A stretch of 64,000 nucleotides of DNA from Frigoribacterium endophyticum (lineage in GTDB: Bacteria > Actinomycetota > Actinomycetes > Actinomycetales > Microbacteriaceae), in NCBI RefSeq assembly GCF_011759585.1, contig NZ_JAAOYV010000002.1, forward strand, positions 679,510-743,509, in the 5' to 3' direction. The notes beneath the pieces are model-generated. The model worked only from the letters and a program-made list of their open reading frames with translations, was not told where the DNA came from and searched no databases. This document shows positions 17,701 to 24,729 of the stretch, one piece after another (position 1 is the first letter of the stretch; each line of letters opens with the position of its first letter). A program made the translations under genes and the position numbers.

Positions 17701-18336
17701 GAGCTGGCTGACGATCGACGACACCTTGATCGAGACGTAGTCGACGTCGTCGCGGGCGAGCAGGGCGCGCGTGCCGGCCAGGCGGTGCTCGGCCTCGCCG
17801 TCGCCGAGCACGGCCTCGCCGAGCAGGTTGAGGTTGAGGCGGGTGCCCTCGCGCTTGATGCCCGAGATGGCGGCGCCGAGCTTCGCCGGGCGGGCGTCGG
17901 CGACGAGGTGGCCGACCATGCCGCGCAGCACGCGGCGGGCGACCGGCACGACGACGCCGGGCAGCACCGGGGCGAGCACGCCGCCGCAGCGCACGGCGAG
18001 GCGCATGTACCAGGGCAGGAAGGCCGGCACGCGGTGCGCGAGGCCGGCGAGGTTGCGGGCGGCGACGCTGAGGTCCTCCGGGCGGACGACCCGGTCGACG
18101 AAGCCGATGGTGAACGCGAGGCCCGACTCGTCCTTGAGCACCTGCGCGAGCAGCTGGGCCGAGCCGGTGCTGGGGGCGCGCGACGCCTCCTGCGCCCAGC
18201 GGCGGGCGAGGGCGACGGAGGCGGCGCCCAGGTCGGCGGGCAGGGCCGGCGACCCGGCGGGGGCGGCGCTGCCGGCCGCGGGGCTCGTCGTCGAGGGAGC
18301 GGAGGACGGCCCGGCCGTCTGGTCGAGGGAGGTCAT
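14773..18336 (-). CDS. putA: Bifunctional proline dehydrogenase / P5C dehydrogenase PutA
   Basis: Oxidises proline to glutamate in two coupled steps, FAD-dependent then NAD-dependent. The 1187-residue protein has a proline dehydrogenase barrel (about 90-450; FINLDMEEYRDLDLT and YLIRRLEENASSENF are visible), an aldehyde dehydrogenase domain (about 525-965; PPWNFPVAIPAG, catalytic Glu742 in AETSGKN, nucleophile Cys776 in GQKCSAAS) and a C-terminal domain ending REQAVSITAHRFGNP, the conserved PutA tail. There is no N-terminal ribbon-helix-helix, so it is a non-DNA-binding (type B-like) PutA. Start ATG 18336: TACCGT lies 6 nt upstream, and a perfect palindrome lies behind it. Confidence 0.95.
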   Translation of the reverse strand: MTSLDQTAGPSSAPSTTSPAAGSAAPAGSPALPADLGAASVALARRWAQEASRAPSTGSAQLLAQVLKDESGLAFTIGFVDRVVRPEDLSVAARNLAGLAHRVPAFLPWYMRLAVRCGGVLAPVLPGVVVPVARRVLRGMVGHLVADARPAKLGAAISGIKREGTRLNLNLLGEAVLGDGEAEHRLAGTRALLARDDVDYVSIKVSSIVSQLSMWAFDETVERVVEKLTPLYELAARSARPKFINLDMEEYRDLDLTIAVFTRLLDQPRLRGLEAGIVLQTYLPDALGALQHLTEWATARVDAGGAAIKVRVVKGANLAMETVDATLHEWPLATYGTKQQSDTNYKRVLAWALTPERTRAVKVGVAGHNLFDIAFAHLLATARGVHDRVEFEMLLGMAEGQAELVKADVGGLLLYTPVVHPREFDVAISYLIRRLEENASSENFMSAVFELASNEALFAREEGRFLASLAEVDDVVPAPHRVQSRLEEARGASPEPVAGASAPFENEPDTDPALAANRAWGREILGRARTSTLGTAAIEEARVTDAATVDEIVAGAVAAAPGWAALGGRGRAEVLRRAAASLRAHRADLIEVAASETGKTIAEGDVEVSEAVDFATWYAHLAEQLDEVDGAEFVPARLTVVTPPWNFPVAIPAGSVLSALAAGSSVVIKPAGQAKRCGAVMVEALWEAGVPRDVLRLVDVEEGELGRHLVAHPSVDRVVLTGAFETAALFRSWRDDLPLLAETSGKNAVIVTPSADLDLAAGDVIKSAFGHAGQKCSAASLVILVGSVGSSERFRRQLVDAASTMRVGYPTDPTTQMGPIVEPAAGKLLGGLTTLGAGESWLVEPRQLDDSGRLWTPGIRAGVRPGSEFHLTEYFGPVLGVMTAETLDEAIELQNATDYGLTAGLHTLDAAELGTWLDRVDAGNLYVNRGITGAIVRRQPFGGWKKSSVGAGAKAGGPNYLVHLGSWTPGELTGPQEARPGQAVSAALSAAAPLLADPAQRAAVAAAAASDEQHWADEFGVARDVSALGLERDLLRYRALPVTVRVAEGASPADAVRVLLAGLRAGAPLTVSTSIGLPAGLAPALGLAAGSLVVEDDATWHDRVRAGAVQTERVRLVTGVRDAGGASSVPAASELASALGGDPAVAVFAAPVTPSGRLELLPFLREQAVSITAHRFGNPDAWSEGVI

Positions 18337-18342
18337 GCGAGA

Positions 18343-18373
18343 ACGGTACGACCAGAACTTGCCACCTGGCAAG
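18343..18373 (-). promoter_or_regulatory. putA promoter with palindromic operator
   Basis: TACCGT (18343-18348) is 6 nt before the putA ATG. CTTGCCA-CC-TGGCAAG (18358-18373), perfect 7-bp arms, covers the -35 region, so it is a good candidate repressor site. Confidence 0.65.
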
Positions 18374-18526
18374 GTTCGTCACGAGACCGTAACGTGGCGC
18401 GCCGACGAGCCCTCCCCAGCCGACGGATCGTCACTGGCGCACGGCCCCGCGGGCTGATATTTTGCTGCCCAGCACGGGACCGCACCGAGGCGTTCGGTGG
18501 CGGCCCGGCGACCGGCGGAGGCCACC

Positions 18527-19558
18527 ATGGCGATGATCGAGGCGCGGGGCCTGACGAAGACGTACCGCTCGAAGTCCGGGCCGGTGCACGCGCTCACCGG
18601 GCTCGACCTCGTCGTGCCCGAGGGCACGGTGAAGGCGCTGCTCGGCCCCAACGGCGCGGGCAAGACCACGACGGTGAAGATGCTCACCACCCTCGAGGTG
18701 CCCGACGCGGGCACGGCGACGATCGCGGGCATCGACGTCGTCGCCGACCCGCAGGCCACCCGCCGCACGATCGGCGTCTCGGGCCAGTACGCGGCGGTCG
18801 ACGAGAACCTCACCGGCTTCGAGAACCTCGACATGATCGGCCGGCTCTACCACCTGGGCGCGAAGGTGTCGCGGCAGCGGGCGCGCGAGCTGATCGAGGT
18901 CTTCGACCTGAGCGCCGCCGGCGACCGCCCGGTCAAGGGCTTCTCCGGCGGCATGCGACGGCGCATCGACCTCGCGGGCGCCCTCGTGACCAACCCCCGC
19001 GTGCTCTTCCTCGACGAGCCGACGACGGGCCTCGACCCCCGCAGCCGCCTCGCCCTGTGGGAGATCATCACGTCGCTCGTCGCGGGCGGCACCACGGTGC
19101 TGCTGACCACCCAGTACCTGGAGGAGGCCGACCGCCTCGCCGACGACATCGCCGTCATCGACGAGGGCCGCGTCATCGCGGAGGGCACGGCCGACCACCT
19201 CAAGGCGCAGGTCGGCGGCCACCGGCTCGTCGTGGCGCTGGTCGACGAGGCTCGCTCGAGCCAGGCCGTCGAGGTGCTGCGGCGGCACGGCGACGCCGAG
19301 CCCACGGTCAGCGGCGACGGGCGACAGGTCGAGGTGGCCGTGACCGACGGCCCCACCGCGCTGCAGCGGTCGCTGGCCGACCTGGGCGCGGCGGGCATCG
19401 AGCTGCACGACGCGGGCATGCGCCGCCCCACCCTCGACGACGTCTTCCTCCAGCTGACCGGGCGGAGGGCCGTGGCCGACGACGACTCCCCCGACGACGC
19501 CGGCGCCCCGACCGGTCGGAAGGGCCGGTCGGCCCGGGAGAAGGAGGCCCGCCGATGA
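18527..19558 (+). CDS. ABC transporter ATP-binding protein (DrrA-like)
   Basis: A 343-residue ATPase of the daunorubicin-resistance/ABC-2 export class. It contains Walker A GPNGAGKTT (40-48), the signature FSGGMRRR, Walker B LFLDEPTTGLD, and the long C-terminal regulatory part typical of DrrA (RRPTLDDVFLQLTG), followed by a charged tail. GGAGG precedes the ATG at 18527. Its last codon overlaps the next start as ATGA, so it pairs with the permease at 19555. Substrate unknown. A short AT-rich tract (GATATTTTG, near 18458) is the likely promoter region. Confidence 0.94.
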   Translation: MAMIEARGLTKTYRSKSGPVHALTGLDLVVPEGTVKALLGPNGAGKTTTVKMLTTLEVPDAGTATIAGIDVVADPQATRRTIGVSGQYAAVDENLTGFENLDMIGRLYHLGAKVSRQRARELIEVFDLSAAGDRPVKGFSGGMRRRIDLAGALVTNPRVLFLDEPTTGLDPRSRLALWEIITSLVAGGTTVLLTTQYLEEADRLADDIAVIDEGRVIAEGTADHLKAQVGGHRLVVALVDEARSSQAVEVLRRHGDAEPTVSGDGRQVEVAVTDGPTALQRSLADLGAAGIELHDAGMRRPTLDDVFLQLTGRRAVADDDSPDDAGAPTGRKGRSAREKEARR

Positions 19559-20397
19559 CCGCCACGGCCCTCACCCAGACCCTCGTGCCGTCGTCGAGCG
19601 CCGGGCTCGGCACCTGGGCGTCCGACGGCTGGACGGTGACGAAGCGCAACCTGATCAAGGTGAAGCGCTCGCCCGACATGCTGATCTTCGCCGTGCTGCA
19701 GCCGATCATGTTCGTGCTGCTGTTCAGCCAGGTCTACGGCGGCGCCATCTCCGTCGAGGGCACCGACTACACGCAGTTCCTCATGGCGGGCATCTTCGCC
19801 CAGACCGTGGTCTTCGGCTCGACCTTCTCCGGCGCCGCCATGGCGCAGGACTTGAAGGAGGGCATCATCGACCGCTTCCGCACCCTGCCGATGAGCGCCT
19901 CCGCCGTCCTCATCGGGCGCACGGCCAGCGACCTCGTGCTGAACAGCATCTCGATGGTGATCATGATGCTCACCGGGCTGGCCGTCGGCTGGCGGGTGAA
20001 CGCCTCGCCCCTGTCGTTCGTCGGCGGGGTGGCCCTGCTGCTGCTCTTCAGCTACTCGTTCAGCTGGGTGATGGCCCTGCTCGGCATGAGCGTCAAGACG
20101 CCGGAGACGATCAACAACGCGTCGTTCATGATCCTCTTCCCCCTCACCTTCATCTCGAACGCGTTCGTGCCGAGCGACACCCTGCCGACGGTGCTCCGCG
20201 TCTTCGCGGAGTGGAACCCCGTCTCGGCGCTCGTGCAGGCCGCCCGGCAGTCGTTCGGCAACGTCGGCAGCACCCCGGTGCCCGACATCTGGACGCTGCA
20301 GCACCCCTACCTCACGGTGCTCGTCGGCATCGGCGTGATGCTCGTCGTCTTCGTACCGCTCGCGGTGCGGAAGTTCCAGCGGATCAGCTCGAAGTAG
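19555..20397 (+). CDS. ABC-2 type permease (DrrB-like)
   Basis: A 280-residue membrane subunit with six predicted helices, preceded by about 45 cytoplasmic residues (TVTKRNLIKVKRSPDMLI is a typical start of ABC-2 permeases). The EGIIDRFRTLPMS segment after helix two is a conserved cytoplasmic coupling motif. It forms an exporter with the ATPase just upstream (ATGA overlap). Drug or lipid export is likely from the family; the actual substrate cannot be read. It is convergent with the TetR gene, three bases apart. Confidence 0.93.
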   Translation: MTATALTQTLVPSSSAGLGTWASDGWTVTKRNLIKVKRSPDMLIFAVLQPIMFVLLFSQVYGGAISVEGTDYTQFLMAGIFAQTVVFGSTFSGAAMAQDLKEGIIDRFRTLPMSASAVLIGRTASDLVLNSISMVIMMLTGLAVGWRVNASPLSFVGGVALLLLFSYSFSWVMALLGMSVKTPETINNASFMILFPLTFISNAFVPSDTLPTVLRVFAEWNPVSALVQAARQSFGNVGSTPVPDIWTLQHPYLTVLVGIGVMLVVFVPLAVRKFQRISSK

Positions 20398-20400
20398 GGC

Positions 20401-21108
20401 TCAGGGAGTCGCGGGCCGGGCAGGAGTTGCGGGCCGGGTGAGCGCGTCGCCCCGGTCGCGGTCGACGACCTCGGCCCGCACGGCGGCGTCGAGCTCGTCG
20501 GTCGGCACCGTGAGCACGGTCGCCACGACGAGCCTCATCGTCTCGGCGACGTGCACCTCGTCGCGGCGGTACAGCCACTGCAGCTGCAGGCCGTCCTGCA
20601 CGGCGAGCACGACGCGGGCCGCGGTCTCGGCGGTGAAGCCGTCGCGCAGCCAGCCCCGGCGCTCGGCGACGCCGAGGTACGCCGACGTCGACGACACGAT
20701 GCGGTCGTAGTGGTCGGCGTAGTAGTCGTGGGCGGGGTGGTCGCTCGACGTGGCCTCGGCCGAGGCCGTGATGAACAGCGAGATGACCGCGGGCACGTCG
20801 ACGTTGTACTCGGCCAGCTCGACGAGCTCGGCGAGGCGCATGCCGCCGACGTCGTCGAAGTGCTGGCGCAGCCGCTCGTCGCGGCGGCGGAGCACCGCCA
20901 TCAGCAGGGCGTCCTTCGTCGGGAAGTAGTGCATCAGCGACTGGTGCGACACCCCGCACTGCCGGGCGACCTCGCGGAGCGACGCGCCGTGGAACCCCAC
21001 CTTGCCGAACACCGGCAGGGCGGCGTCGAGGATCGCCTCCCGCTTGGCGATGCCCTTGCGGTAGCGGCCCGGCGTGCGGGCGACGGGGTCGTCGGTCTCG
21101 GCGCTCAT
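20401..21108 (-). CDS. TetR-family regulator
   Basis: A 235-residue repressor. The N-terminal helix-turn-helix (about 20-68) reads REAILDAALPVFGKVG, then LREVARQCGVSHQSLMHYF. The C-terminal two-thirds is a ligand/dimer domain, and the tail repeats RPATP, encoded by an imperfect 18-bp repeat. It is divergent from the MFS gene at 21260 and convergent with the ABC exporter, so it could regulate either; the shared promoter region favours the MFS gene. Start ATG 21108 with TAGGCT 7 nt upstream. Confidence 0.92.
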   Translation of the reverse strand: MSAETDDPVARTPGRYRKGIAKREAILDAALPVFGKVGFHGASLREVARQCGVSHQSLMHYFPTKDALLMAVLRRRDERLRQHFDDVGGMRLAELVELAEYNVDVPAVISLFITASAEATSSDHPAHDYYADHYDRIVSSTSAYLGVAERRGWLRDGFTAETAARVVLAVQDGLQLQWLYRRDEVHVAETMRLVVATVLTVPTDELDAAVRAEVVDRDRGDALTRPATPARPATP

Positions 21109-21115
21109 CGCGCCC

Positions 21116-21252
21116 AGCCTAGGTCGGGCGCCCGCGCGGCGGCGGCGTGTGACGCCGCGCGCAGGGCGGCGGCCGGGGCGAGGTGGGCGCGGGCGGCGGG
21201 CGGGCACGGGCCGCAGGCCCCGGGGGGAGCTCGCGGCCGCCGCGCGTAGAGT
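21116..21252. promoter_or_regulatory. Divergent leaderless promoters, tetR / MFS
   Basis: TAGGCT (21116-21121, minus) is 7 nt before the tetR ATG, and TAGAGT (21247-21252, plus) is 7 nt before the MFS GTG at 21260. I see no convincing AT-rich palindrome between them. Confidence 0.6.
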
Positions 21253-21259
21253 GCGCCGG

Positions 21260-22582
21260 GTGAGATGGTCGCTGCTGCGCATCCCGGCGTTCCGCGCTCT
21301 GTGGGTCGGGCGGCTGCTGTCGTGGGTCGGCAGCGGGCTCGCGCCCCTCGCCCTCGTCTTCGCGGCGATCGACCTCGGCGCCGACGCGGTGGGCGTCGGC
21401 CTCGTCGTCGCCGCCCGCTCCGTGCCGAACGTCGTGCTCGTCCTCGTGGGAGGCGCGGTGTCCGACCGCCTGCCCCGTCGCGTCGTGACCGTCGGCTCGT
21501 CGGTGCTCTCCGCGGCGTCGCTCACCGTGGCGGGCGTGCTCCTCCTCGCCGACCGCGAGACCATGGTCACCCTCGCCGTCGCCGCGGCGGTCAACGGGGC
21601 CGCCGCCGCGTTCTTCGGCCCCGCGACGAGCGCGCTGCTCCGCGACGTCGTGCCCGACGAGGCCGTCCGCGACGGGACGGTGCTGGCGCGCACGAGCATG
21701 AACGCCGGCCTCGTCGTCGGCACGGCCCTCGGCGGCGCCCTCGTCGGGGTGTTCGGCACGGGCACGGGGCTGATCGTCGGGGCCGTGCTGTTCGGGGCGG
21801 CGGCCGTCGTGTTCGTGCGCGTCCCCGGCGGGCCGTCCCGCGCCTCCGGCGGGGCCTCGCTGCTGCGCGACCTGGCCGCCGGCGTCGCGTTCGTCTCCCG
21901 CTCGCGCTGGCTCACCGCGACCGTCGTGCTGACGTTCGTCTACCAGTTCGCGTTCGCCGGCGGGGTGCACGTGCTCGGCCCGCTGATCGCCGACCAGTCG
22001 TTCGGGCGCGTCGCGTGGGGGTTCGCGGGAGCCGTGCAGACGGCCGGGCTCGTGGTGGGCGCCGTCTGGGCGGGGTCGCTGCGGGGTCGGCTGCGCCTGG
22101 CCACCGCGGCGCTCGGGGCCGTCGCGCTCGTCGCACCGCTGATGCTGCTGGCGGGCACGCTGGTCGACCTGCCGTACGTGCTCGACCCGCCCCTGATCGA
22201 CCCGCTGCACTGGTTCTTCTGGCTCTGCGTCGGGCTGTTCGTCGCCAGCGTGGGCCTCGAGGTCTTCACCGTGCCGCTCGACGTGGCCGTGCAGCTGCAG
22301 GTGCCGCGCTCGTACCTGGGGCGCGTCTTCGCCTGCCTGACGCTCGCGTCGCTCGCCGGGATGCCCGCGGGCGAGCTCGCCGTCGGGCCGCTGTCTCGGG
22401 TGATCGGCGAACCGCTGACTCTCACCGCCCTCGCGGGGCTCGTGACGGTCGTCGCCCTCGCCGTCGCCGCGACGCCGCGGGTGCGTCGGGTCGACGCACC
22501 GCTCGTGCCCGCCGGGCAGCCCGGGCGCGCCGACCCGGCGGACGCGGGCCCGGCGGACGCGACGGGGGCGGCCCGACCCTGA
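21260..22582 (+). CDS. MFS transporter, EntS-like
   Basis: A 440-residue major-facilitator protein with about twelve predicted helices. It starts VRWSLLRIPAFRALWVGRLL, typical of the MFS_3/enterobactin-exporter branch; the loop between helices two and three reads GGAVSDRLPRR, the family G-x-x-x-D-R-x-x-R motif. The C-terminal 30 residues are Pro/Ala/Asp-rich. GTG 21260 is preferred over GTG 21251 because TAGAGT lies exactly 7 nt upstream. Probably controlled by the divergent TetR; substrate unknown. Confidence 0.9.
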   Translation: MRWSLLRIPAFRALWVGRLLSWVGSGLAPLALVFAAIDLGADAVGVGLVVAARSVPNVVLVLVGGAVSDRLPRRVVTVGSSVLSAASLTVAGVLLLADRETMVTLAVAAAVNGAAAAFFGPATSALLRDVVPDEAVRDGTVLARTSMNAGLVVGTALGGALVGVFGTGTGLIVGAVLFGAAAVVFVRVPGGPSRASGGASLLRDLAAGVAFVSRSRWLTATVVLTFVYQFAFAGGVHVLGPLIADQSFGRVAWGFAGAVQTAGLVVGAVWAGSLRGRLRLATAALGAVALVAPLMLLAGTLVDLPYVLDPPLIDPLHWFFWLCVGLFVASVGLEVFTVPLDVAVQLQVPRSYLGRVFACLTLASLAGMPAGELAVGPLSRVIGEPLTLTALAGLVTVVALAVAATPRVRRVDAPLVPAGQPGRADPADAGPADATGAARP

Positions 22583-22600
22583 GGTCGGACCGCCCCCGTC
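22561..22600 (+). terminator. Terminator overlapping the MFS stop codon
   Basis: GACGGGGGCGGcCCGACC (22561-22578) pairs with GGTCGGaCCGCCCCCGTC (22583-22600), one mismatch, CTGA loop containing part of the stop codon. It also serves the convergent gene ending at 22610. Confidence 0.85.
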
Positions 22601-22609
22601 GTCGCCCGG

Positions 22610-22849
22610 TCAGCGGTAGTCGCCGCGCACGATGGCCTCGGCGTACTTGCGCACGTCCGGGCCGGGCTCGTAGTCGATGAAGCGGCCCTTGAGGCGCTCG
22701 TTGAGGGCCGCGAAGGCGTCCTCCCACGAGTCGCCCTCGCCGGTCTCGGCGGCCACGTCGCGGACGGCCTCCTGTAGGACCCGGTCGGCGTCGGTGAGGA
22801 TCTTGTCGCGGGCCTCGTCGTTCCAGACGACGTCGGTGAGGTCTGCCAT
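22610..22849 (-). CDS. Conserved-looking small acidic protein, unknown family
   Basis: A 79-residue acidic protein (starting MADLTDVVWNDEARDK) with a helical look; DAFAALNERLKGRFIDYEPG is the most motif-like part. I do not recognise a family. ATG 22849 has AGGAGCG eight bases upstream. It lies 11 bp downstream of the DUF2945 gene on the same strand, so both are probably co-transcribed. Confidence 0.7.
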   Translation of the reverse strand: MADLTDVVWNDEARDKILTDADRVLQEAVRDVAAETGEGDSWEDAFAALNERLKGRFIDYEPGPDVRKYAEAIVRGDYR

Positions 22850-22860
22850 GGTCTTCGCTC

Positions 22861-23070
22861 CTACTTCTTCGCGGCGGTCAGGGCGGACTCCTTGTGGGCC
22901 GCCTCCGACCCGGACTTGTCGGACTCGACGATGAAGTACGGCTCGTCGCCCGAGGCCTTGAAGGTCTGGCCGTCGAACTCGAACTCCTTCACGCGCTTCT
23001 CCTTGACGGTGCCGTGGGTCTCGCCCTGCGGCGTGTTCCACGTCACGTGGTCGCCCTTGCTGAACGTCAT
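22861..23070 (-). CDS. DUF2945 (HVA1/TUDOR-like) protein
   Basis: A 69-residue protein matching the DUF2945 pattern: KGDHVTWNTPQGETHGTVKE, then FDGQTFKASGDEPYFIVESD and a Lys/Ala tail. The fold is a small beta-barrel; the function in bacteria is unknown. The ATG at 23070 has GGAGGCAACG immediately upstream. It is the first gene of a two-gene unit. Confidence 0.88.
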   Translation of the reverse strand: MTFSKGDHVTWNTPQGETHGTVKEKRVKEFEFDGQTFKASGDEPYFIVESDKSGSEAAHKESALTAAKK

Positions 23071-23202
23071 CGTTGCCTCCTGGCTGGCGGCCCGGGGTCG
23101 AGCCGCGGGTCGGTGATGGTGCGGTGCCGTGCACGCTACGCCGCGCCTCCCCGGGGTTCTCGGCTCGTCGGGAGGAGGGGTACGACGACGGCCGGGCGCG
23201 GC

Positions 23203-23679
23203 CTACGGGCGCAGAGCGGCGAGCGCCGCCTCGACCCGCCGGGCGCGGGTGGCCTCGGTCTTCGCGTCGGTGACCGAGAGCGCCATCGCCTTCTGCTTGC
23301 CCGGAGGGAGGGCCGCCCAGGAGGCGCGGGCCCCATCGTCACCGCCGATCGCCTCGTCGAGGGCGGCGGGCAGCTCGACCGTGCGGGGCTCCGTGTCGAG
23401 CGCCAGCGTCACCTCCACCTGCTGCCCGCCCTCGACGCCCGCCGCGGTGCGGTGGGCGGCCGACAGCGGCACGAGCGACAGCCCGCCCATGACGCCGACG
23501 GTGCTGCGGTAGGTGTGGCCCGCGACGGTGACGACGACCGGGGGGCGGCCGCCCGCGCCGAGGGCGGCGACGACCTCGGGCGGGACGACCAGGCCGGTGG
23601 CCGACACGCGCGCTTGGTGCACGGTCGTGGTGAAGGTGACGGGTGCGGGGGCGGCCGGGCCGTCGGCGGGGGTGCTCAC
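23203..23679 (-). CDS. DUF1905 + YdeI/OmdA-type protein
   Basis: A 158-residue cytoplasmic protein. The first half (about 14-95) is a DUF1905-like beta-barrel with PPEVVAALGAGGRPPVVVTV; the C-terminal part (SWAALPPGKQKAMALSV, then AKTEATRARRVEAAL) is the OmdA/YdeI helical domain linked in other species to peptide or bacteriocin tolerance. Function here is unproven. GTG 23679 has TAGGAT (23687-23692) 7 nt upstream, so the transcript is probably leaderless and monocistronic. Confidence 0.87.
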   Translation of the reverse strand: MSTPADGPAAPAPVTFTTTVHQARVSATGLVVPPEVVAALGAGGRPPVVVTVAGHTYRSTVGVMGGLSLVPLSAAHRTAAGVEGGQQVEVTLALDTEPRTVELPAALDEAIGGDDGARASWAALPPGKQKAMALSVTDAKTEATRARRVEAALAALRP

Positions 23680-23686
23680 GGTCGCG

Positions 23687-23692
23687 ATCCTA
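23687..23692 (-). promoter_or_regulatory. -10 box, leaderless type, for the YdeI-like gene
   Basis: TAGGAT on the minus strand, 7 nt before the GTG at 23679. Confidence 0.55.
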
Positions 23693-23740
23693 AGGCGGCG
23701 GCGCAGGCGGCCACCAGCCTGCGGGCACCCGCCGACGGAC

Positions 23741-23800
23741 GCACCCCGGTCCGTTCACCGCACCCCCGCAGAGCGGGGTGCGATGAACGGAACGGGGTGC
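23741..23800 (-). terminator. Nested hairpin after the LysR-like gene
   Basis: CCGTTCACCGCACCCC (23751-23766) pairs with 23775-23790 with one mismatch, and outer arms GCACCCCG (23741-23748) and CGGGGTGC (23793-23800) enclose it. It lies downstream of the 23828 stop on the minus strand. Confidence 0.75.
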
Positions 23801-23805
23801 GCTGG

Positions 23806-23826
23806 CGCGCGGCGCGGCGCGGCGCG
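23806..23826. repeat. GGCGC tandem repeat beside a stop codon
   Basis: About four 5-bp units, three of them perfect (23811-23825), immediately 3' of the stop codon of the minus-strand gene ending at 23828. Confidence 0.8.
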
Positions 23827-23827
23827 G

Positions 23828-24550
23828 CTAGCGGCTGCGGCGCGGGCGGCTGCGGCCGGTGCCGCGCTGGGGCCCGCCGCGGCCCTTGGCCGGCGTCTTC
23901 TTCGAGCCGGCACCGCGTGGGTCGGGAGCCGACCCCTTGCGGGCCTTCACCGGTGCGGGCTCGTCCTCGCGCCTCCTCGACCTGCTGCTGTTGGCGGTGC
24001 GGCCGCGCACGACGCCGATGAAGTCGTCGATGTCGTCGTCGAGCTGGCCGTCGGGCCAGACCAGCGCGATCGTCGTGGGGTCGAGGTCGGCGACGAAGCG
24101 GTGCGTGGTGCCCTTGACGCCGTGCAGGCGGGCGAGCGACTGCGGCATGACGGCGACGCCGGCGCCCGTGGCGACGACGGCCACGGCCTCGGCGAGCGAG
24201 AGGGCGGGGTCGAGGTCGTGGCGATGCTCGCCGTCGAGGTCGGCGAGCGCGACCTCCTCCTCCTTGCCGAGCGCCGCGATCGGGTGCTCTTTGTGCACGA
24301 CGACCACGATCCGCTCCTCGTAGAGGGGGATCACCGAGAAGTCGTCGCCGGTCGGCAGCGGCAGACGGCCGAGCAGCATCACGACCGGGTCGTCGCCGCC
24401 GAGGGCCGCGAGGGGCTCGTCGCCGTCGACCTCGACGACGTCGAGGGGGAGGTCGCCGCGCCGTTCCTCCCACATCCGTGACCACTTCGCGAGCGTCACC
24501 CCGGGCACGAATGCCAGGCGGAAGGAAGCGCGGGTCGGCTCGGTCGTCAT
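23828..24550 (-). CDS. LysR substrate-binding domain protein without HTH
   Basis: A 240-residue protein with the effector-binding half of a LysR regulator (about 8-165: RLAFVPGVTLAKWSRMW, VIPLYEERIVVVVHKEHPIA, VVATGAGVAVMPQSLARLH) but no N-terminal helix-turn-helix. The last 65 residues are a basic Arg/Lys/Pro/Gly tail that could bind nucleic acid or membrane. It is divergent from a DUF5997 gene. The role may be small-molecule sensing through a partner, which is inference. ATG 24550 has TAGCCT 6 nt upstream, which argues against a missing upstream HTH exon in the same frame. Confidence 0.87.
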   Translation of the reverse strand: MTTEPTRASFRLAFVPGVTLAKWSRMWEERRGDLPLDVVEVDGDEPLAALGGDDPVVMLLGRLPLPTGDDFSVIPLYEERIVVVVHKEHPIAALGKEEEVALADLDGEHRHDLDPALSLAEAVAVVATGAGVAVMPQSLARLHGVKGTTHRFVADLDPTTIALVWPDGQLDDDIDDFIGVVRGRTANSSRSRRREDEPAPVKARKGSAPDPRGAGSKKTPAKGRGGPQRGTGRSRPRRSR

Positions 24551-24556
24551 CGGCCC

Positions 24557-24723
24557 AGGCTACCGGTGCCCCCGTCGCGCACCGGCGGGCCCGCCGCCGC
24601 CGCCCTCGCCCGCCGCCGCCGCCGCCGCCCTGATGCACCACGTCCTCGCACCGGGACCCCGCCGCGGCGCGGTCCCGGTGCGAGGACGTGGTTCGCGGCC
24701 GCACGGTGCCGGGCCGGTACCCT
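24557..24723. promoter_or_regulatory. Divergent leaderless promoters, LysR-like / DUF5997
   Basis: TAGCCT (24557-24562, minus) is 6 nt before the ATG at 24550, and TACCCT (24718-24723, plus) is 6 nt before the ATG at 24730. A long perfect palindrome lies between them. Confidence 0.6.
24638..24691. repeat. 21-bp perfect inverted repeat between divergent promoters
   Basis: CCACGTCCTCGCACCGGGAC plus one more C (24638-24658) is perfectly inverted at 24671-24691 around a 12-base loop. It stands upstream of both neighbouring promoters, so it is not an ordinary terminator. A GCC trinucleotide run (about 24591-24630) lies beside it. Confidence 0.9.
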
Positions 24724-24729
24724 GGGCGG

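Noticed and set aside
14815-20397. A single open frame of 1860 codons on the plus strand
   Set aside because: Most of it is antisense to putA; only the last 280 codons (from 19555) are the ABC permease. High GC removes stop codons from shadow frames.
21109-21259. TetR operator in the tetR/MFS gap
   Set aside because: I looked for a palindrome like the one at 59397 and found only GC-rich partial symmetry, not good enough to call.
23751-23766. GTTCACC as a further PHO box
   Set aside because: It is part of a hairpin stem, has no second 7-mer at 11 bp, and lies downstream of genes on that strand.
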